Below the pieces are notes generated by a model. The model was given only the letters and a program-made list of their open reading frames with translations. It was not told where the DNA came from and made no database searches. From NCBI GenBank assembly GCA_029975965.1, contig JARKOV010000108.1, positions 62,001-126,000 on the forward strand: 64,000 nt of DNA, read 5' to 3'. Origin of the DNA: Anaerolinea sp. Lineage in GTDB: Bacteria > Chloroflexota > Anaerolineae > Anaerolineales > Anaerolineaceae. The position numbers were made by a program, and so were the translations under genes. Below, piece by piece: positions 61,288 to 64,000 of this stretch. Within the stretch, counting starts at the first letter, position 1. Each line of letters starts with the position of its first letter.

Positions 61288-63906
61288 ATGGATCAAATCT
61301 TGCAAACCAAGCTGGTGGCGCCTGTTTTACGCGAGCGGTTGGTGGCGCGACTGCATCTGGTCCACCGCCTGGAAGATGGTCTGCTGCGTGCAGGGGAATT
61401 TCAACGCAAGCTGACGCTGGTGGCGGCTCCCGCCGGGTATGGCAAAACCACGCTGGTTGCCGGTTGGTTGCGCGCTGCGGGACGCCCATCTGCCTGGTTG
61501 TCACTCGAAGAAGCCGATAACGACCCGGCGCGCTTCCTGGCTTACCTGGTCGCTGCGCTCAACTCGCTGGGCGTGGGCAATGCCGCCCGCCAGGCGCTGC
61601 AATCGCCTCAACCCCCGCCCGCACAGGCCGTCGTGTCGATCTTGCTGAATGAGTTATCCGCCGGTTCCCAGGCGCTTACCCTGGTGCTGGACGACTACCA
61701 CGCGATCCACACCCCGCAAATACACCAGATGGTCGCGTTTTTACTCGATCACCTGCCCACCCATGCCCACCTGGTGGTGGTGACCAGGGAAGACCCCTTG
61801 CTGCCGGTTCCACGCTTGCGCGCCCGCGGGCAATCGCTGGAGGTTCGCCAGGATGCGCTGCGCTTTGCGCCGCCGGAGAGTGATCAATTCCTGCGCGGTG
61901 TGATGGCCCTCGACCTGTCGGATGAGGAGGTGCGCCTGTTGGAACAACGCACCGAAGGCTGGATCGCCGGCCTGCAACTGGCCGCGCTGGCCATGCAGGG
62001 GTTGTCCAGCCAGCGCGGCGCCGGGTTCGGCGAATTCATCCGGGCTTTTGCCGGCTCCAGCAGGTATATGATGGAATACCTGATCGCCGAGGTTTTTCAG
62101 CTTCAGCCGGCCGGCGTCCAGGAGTTTCTGCTCAAGACCGCCGTTCTCGAGCGCATGTGCGGGTCGTTGTGCGACCGGGTCGCCGGTCTGACCGGCGGAC
62201 AGGCGCTGCTCGAGCAGTTGGAGCAGGCTAACCTGTTCATCGTGCCGTTGGATCAGGCGGGTGAATGGTACCGCTATCACCACCTGTTTGGCGAGTTTCT
62301 CCGCCACCGCCTGCGCGTCCAGCAGGGGGGCGAGCCGGCAGCATTGCACCAGCGTGCCAGCCGGTGGTTTGAAGAGCATGGTTTCCTGGGGGATGCCATC
62401 CGGCATGCCCTGGCGGCTGAGGATTGGCAACGAGCCGGGAGCTTGATTGAGCGGGCTAAAGATGCCATGCTCCGGCGCGGAGAAGTCTCCACCCTCTTGG
62501 GCTGGTACCGCAGGTTGCCGGATGAACTGGTGCGGGCCAGTCCGGCGCTCGCCTTGGGATACGCCTGGCCGCTCTTGCTGACCAGCCAGCTCGATCAGGC
62601 CGATGCGCTGCTATCGGCGGTGGAGCCTGGAGTGGCGGAAGGCTCGCCAGACCAGGGTAACCTGTTCGCGGCGCGCGCTTTCCTGGCTCGTAGTCGGGGC
62701 GATCACAACGCGGTGATCGCTGCATCCGAAAAGGCGCTGGCGCTGTTGGCTCCCTCCAACCCGGCGGTGGTCGGGACGCTGGCTGTGAACCTGGGCATCG
62801 CCTACTGGCACAGCGGGCGGCTGGACGAGACGGAAAAAACCATGGGCGAGGTGGAGCAGGTCGCCGCGGCGACCGGCAACCTCTACGCGGCGCTGACCGC
62901 TCGCTTTTTCACCGCCCGATCGCTGGCTTCGCGCGGGCTGTTGAAGCAGGCCGAGCCGCGCTTCCGGCAGTTGGCGCTTGAGAGCGAGCGCACCCCGCTG
63001 GCCGCACTGCCGCTCTTTGACCTTGCCACGCTGCTGATCGAGTGGCACCAGCTCGAGGAGGCGGAGCATTTCCTCCGCCAGGGCATCGACACCAGCGCGC
63101 AGACGGGCAACGAGGAATTTCTCAGCTCGGGGTACCTTATTTTGGGCCGGCTGCACCTGGCGCGCAAGCAGCACCCGGCGGCGTTGGCGGCTGCCGACCA
63201 GGCTTTCGACCTGGTGCGCACCTACCCGGCCGGCGCCCGGGCGCGCTGCGCGGCCTTTTACGCGCTGGTTCACCTGGCGCGGGGCGACGTCGAGCAGGCT
63301 GCGCGCTGGAACGAGCAGATGCCGGCGCGTGTGGATGCCCACCCGCTCTATCGATTCCTCGATCTCACCCAGGCGCGGGTGCAGATCGCACAGCGCCGCT
63401 ATGCCGAGGCTAACCGGCTGCTGGCAGAAAGCTGTCAGCTTGCCCGCCGGAGCGGTTGGGGGTATGGACTGGTGGCCGCCCTGGCCTTGCGGGCGCTGGC
63501 TGCCCAAACGGTGGAAGAAGCCGCCGGTTACCTGGCCGAAGCATTCGACCTGGCCGAGGCGCAAGGTTACCTGCTCACCTTCCTGGAAGCAGGCGAGGGA
63601 TTGATACCGGCGCTGCGCGAAGCCGCCCGGAGGGGCGACCACCCGGAATACGCCGGGCGCATCCTGGCGGCGTTGGGCGGTGCCGGCGAGCCCCGCCGTC
63701 CTCAGGGTTTGGCCGAGGCGCTGAGCGAGCGCGAGCTGGAGGTGCTGCGCCTGGTGGCGGCCGGCCTGTCAAACCGCGAGATTGCCCGACAACTGGTGGT
63801 GTCGACCGGCACGGCCAAGACCCACGTTCACAACCTGTGCGGCAAGCTGGGAGCGCGCAACCGCACCGAAGCGGCTGCGCGGGCCAGGGAGCTGGGGCTG
63901 CTGTAG
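61288..63906 (+). CDS. Large MalT-like (LAL) LuxR-family transcriptional regulator 2
   Basis: This encodes 872 residues from the ATG at 61288. Walker A is 'AAPAGYGKTTL' (46-56) and Walker B 'LTLVLDDYHAI' (about 131-141). 'TEGWIAGLQLAALAMQG' and 'AGEWYRYHHLFGEFLRHRL' follow, then a TPR-like helical region (about 400-800) and a C-terminal LuxR HTH ('LSERELEVLRLVAAGLSNREIARQL'). It shares its domain plan with the regulator at 6675-9461. Its gene follows a cyclase-like gene in both cases. The inducer is unknown. Confidence 0.93.
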   Translation: MDQILQTKLVAPVLRERLVARLHLVHRLEDGLLRAGEFQRKLTLVAAPAGYGKTTLVAGWLRAAGRPSAWLSLEEADNDPARFLAYLVAALNSLGVGNAARQALQSPQPPPAQAVVSILLNELSAGSQALTLVLDDYHAIHTPQIHQMVAFLLDHLPTHAHLVVVTREDPLLPVPRLRARGQSLEVRQDALRFAPPESDQFLRGVMALDLSDEEVRLLEQRTEGWIAGLQLAALAMQGLSSQRGAGFGEFIRAFAGSSRYMMEYLIAEVFQLQPAGVQEFLLKTAVLERMCGSLCDRVAGLTGGQALLEQLEQANLFIVPLDQAGEWYRYHHLFGEFLRHRLRVQQGGEPAALHQRASRWFEEHGFLGDAIRHALAAEDWQRAGSLIERAKDAMLRRGEVSTLLGWYRRLPDELVRASPALALGYAWPLLLTSQLDQADALLSAVEPGVAEGSPDQGNLFAARAFLARSRGDHNAVIAASEKALALLAPSNPAVVGTLAVNLGIAYWHSGRLDETEKTMGEVEQVAAATGNLYAALTARFFTARSLASRGLLKQAEPRFRQLALESERTPLAALPLFDLATLLIEWHQLEEAEHFLRQGIDTSAQTGNEEFLSSGYLILGRLHLARKQHPAALAAADQAFDLVRTYPAGARARCAAFYALVHLARGDVEQAARWNEQMPARVDAHPLYRFLDLTQARVQIAQRRYAEANRLLAESCQLARRSGWGYGLVAALALRALAAQTVEEAAGYLAEAFDLAEAQGYLLTFLEAGEGLIPALREAARRGDHPEYAGRILAALGGAGEPRRPQGLAEALSERELEVLRLVAAGLSNREIARQLVVSTGTAKTHVHNLCGKLGARNRTEAAARARELGLL

Positions 63907-64000
63907 TCTATTGCGCTCCGCTCAACCCCTCAATCAACCCCCTTGATCGATCTTATGGTAGATGCGGGCGCCCCGCGATTCAGGTAGTGTAGGTGTGTGT

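Overview
The window looks like a chromosomal segment of a heterotrophic bacterium of the phylum Chloroflexota, most likely class Anaerolineae. This placement is an inference. It rests on two lipoproteins with long Thr/Pro 'TPTPT' linkers after the lipobox, two very large MalT-like LuxR regulators, an LplABC-type sugar transporter, fused CrtYcd-type lycopene cyclase with a CYP175-like P450, moderately high GC, and sigma70-like promoters (TTGACA/TATAAT) that in several cases seem to start transcription at the start codon. There is no rRNA, tRNA, CRISPR array, insertion sequence or prophage. The coding density is that of an ordinary chromosome with accessory patches.

Layout. 1-2.3 kb: three small enzymes (tautomerase, GNAT acetyltransferase, tyrosine phosphatase-like) separated by attC-like imperfect palindromes, resembling an integron cassette array, ended by a terminator. 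2.5-5.2 kb: a VOC protein, a membrane-anchored LuxR-type HTH protein, a decayed C39/BtrH-like gene and a lipoprotein. 5.4-9.5 kb: a squalene-cyclase-like repeat protein followed by a large MalT-like regulator; a paralogous pair lies at 60.2-63.9 kb. 9.7-14 kb: a run of membrane proteins, a zinc-free alcohol dehydrogenase-like reductase and a hydrolase. 14.3-17.1 kb: perR-katG peroxide-defence operon with consensus promoter and AT-rich operator. 18.1-18.9 kb: HigBA toxin-antitoxin. 19.0-25.3 kb (minus strand): LacI regulator, two CUT1 permeases and a binding lipoprotein, plus an MFS transporter. 25.6-30.2 kb: dehydrogenases, a dienelactone hydrolase and a TolB-like lipoprotein. 30.5-36.7 kb: a CrtI-like oxidoreductase with an SRPBCC partner, a GH28 polygalacturonase, and a GT2/PlsY/esterase operon. 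37-42 kb: hydrolase, GH140-like glycosidase, SLC13-type transporter and an unknown conserved protein. 42.2-48.2 kb: crtI-crtB-crtYcd-CYP carotenoid operon, divergent from a GT1 glycosyltransferase. 48.3-52.6 kb: two CPBP membrane proteases, a broken ClbS/DfsB gene, a P-loop kinase and an MntA-HepT toxin-antitoxin pair. 52.6-58.4 kb: LacI regulator with two tandem GH65 phosphorylase-type enzymes. 58.4-60.1 kb: TetR-SDR operon. 60.2-63.9 kb: the second cyclase-like/MalT-like pair.

How it fits together. The organism appears to take up and degrade plant-type oligosaccharides (LplABC-like importer, GH28, GH140, GH65) and to make a cyclised, probably hydroxylated carotenoid that may be glycosylated. 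It resists peroxide through PerR/KatG. Local repressors (two LacI, TetR, PerR, HigBA) each have a palindrome next to their own promoter, so these modules seem self-regulated. All functions are read from sequence motifs only; no database search was run.
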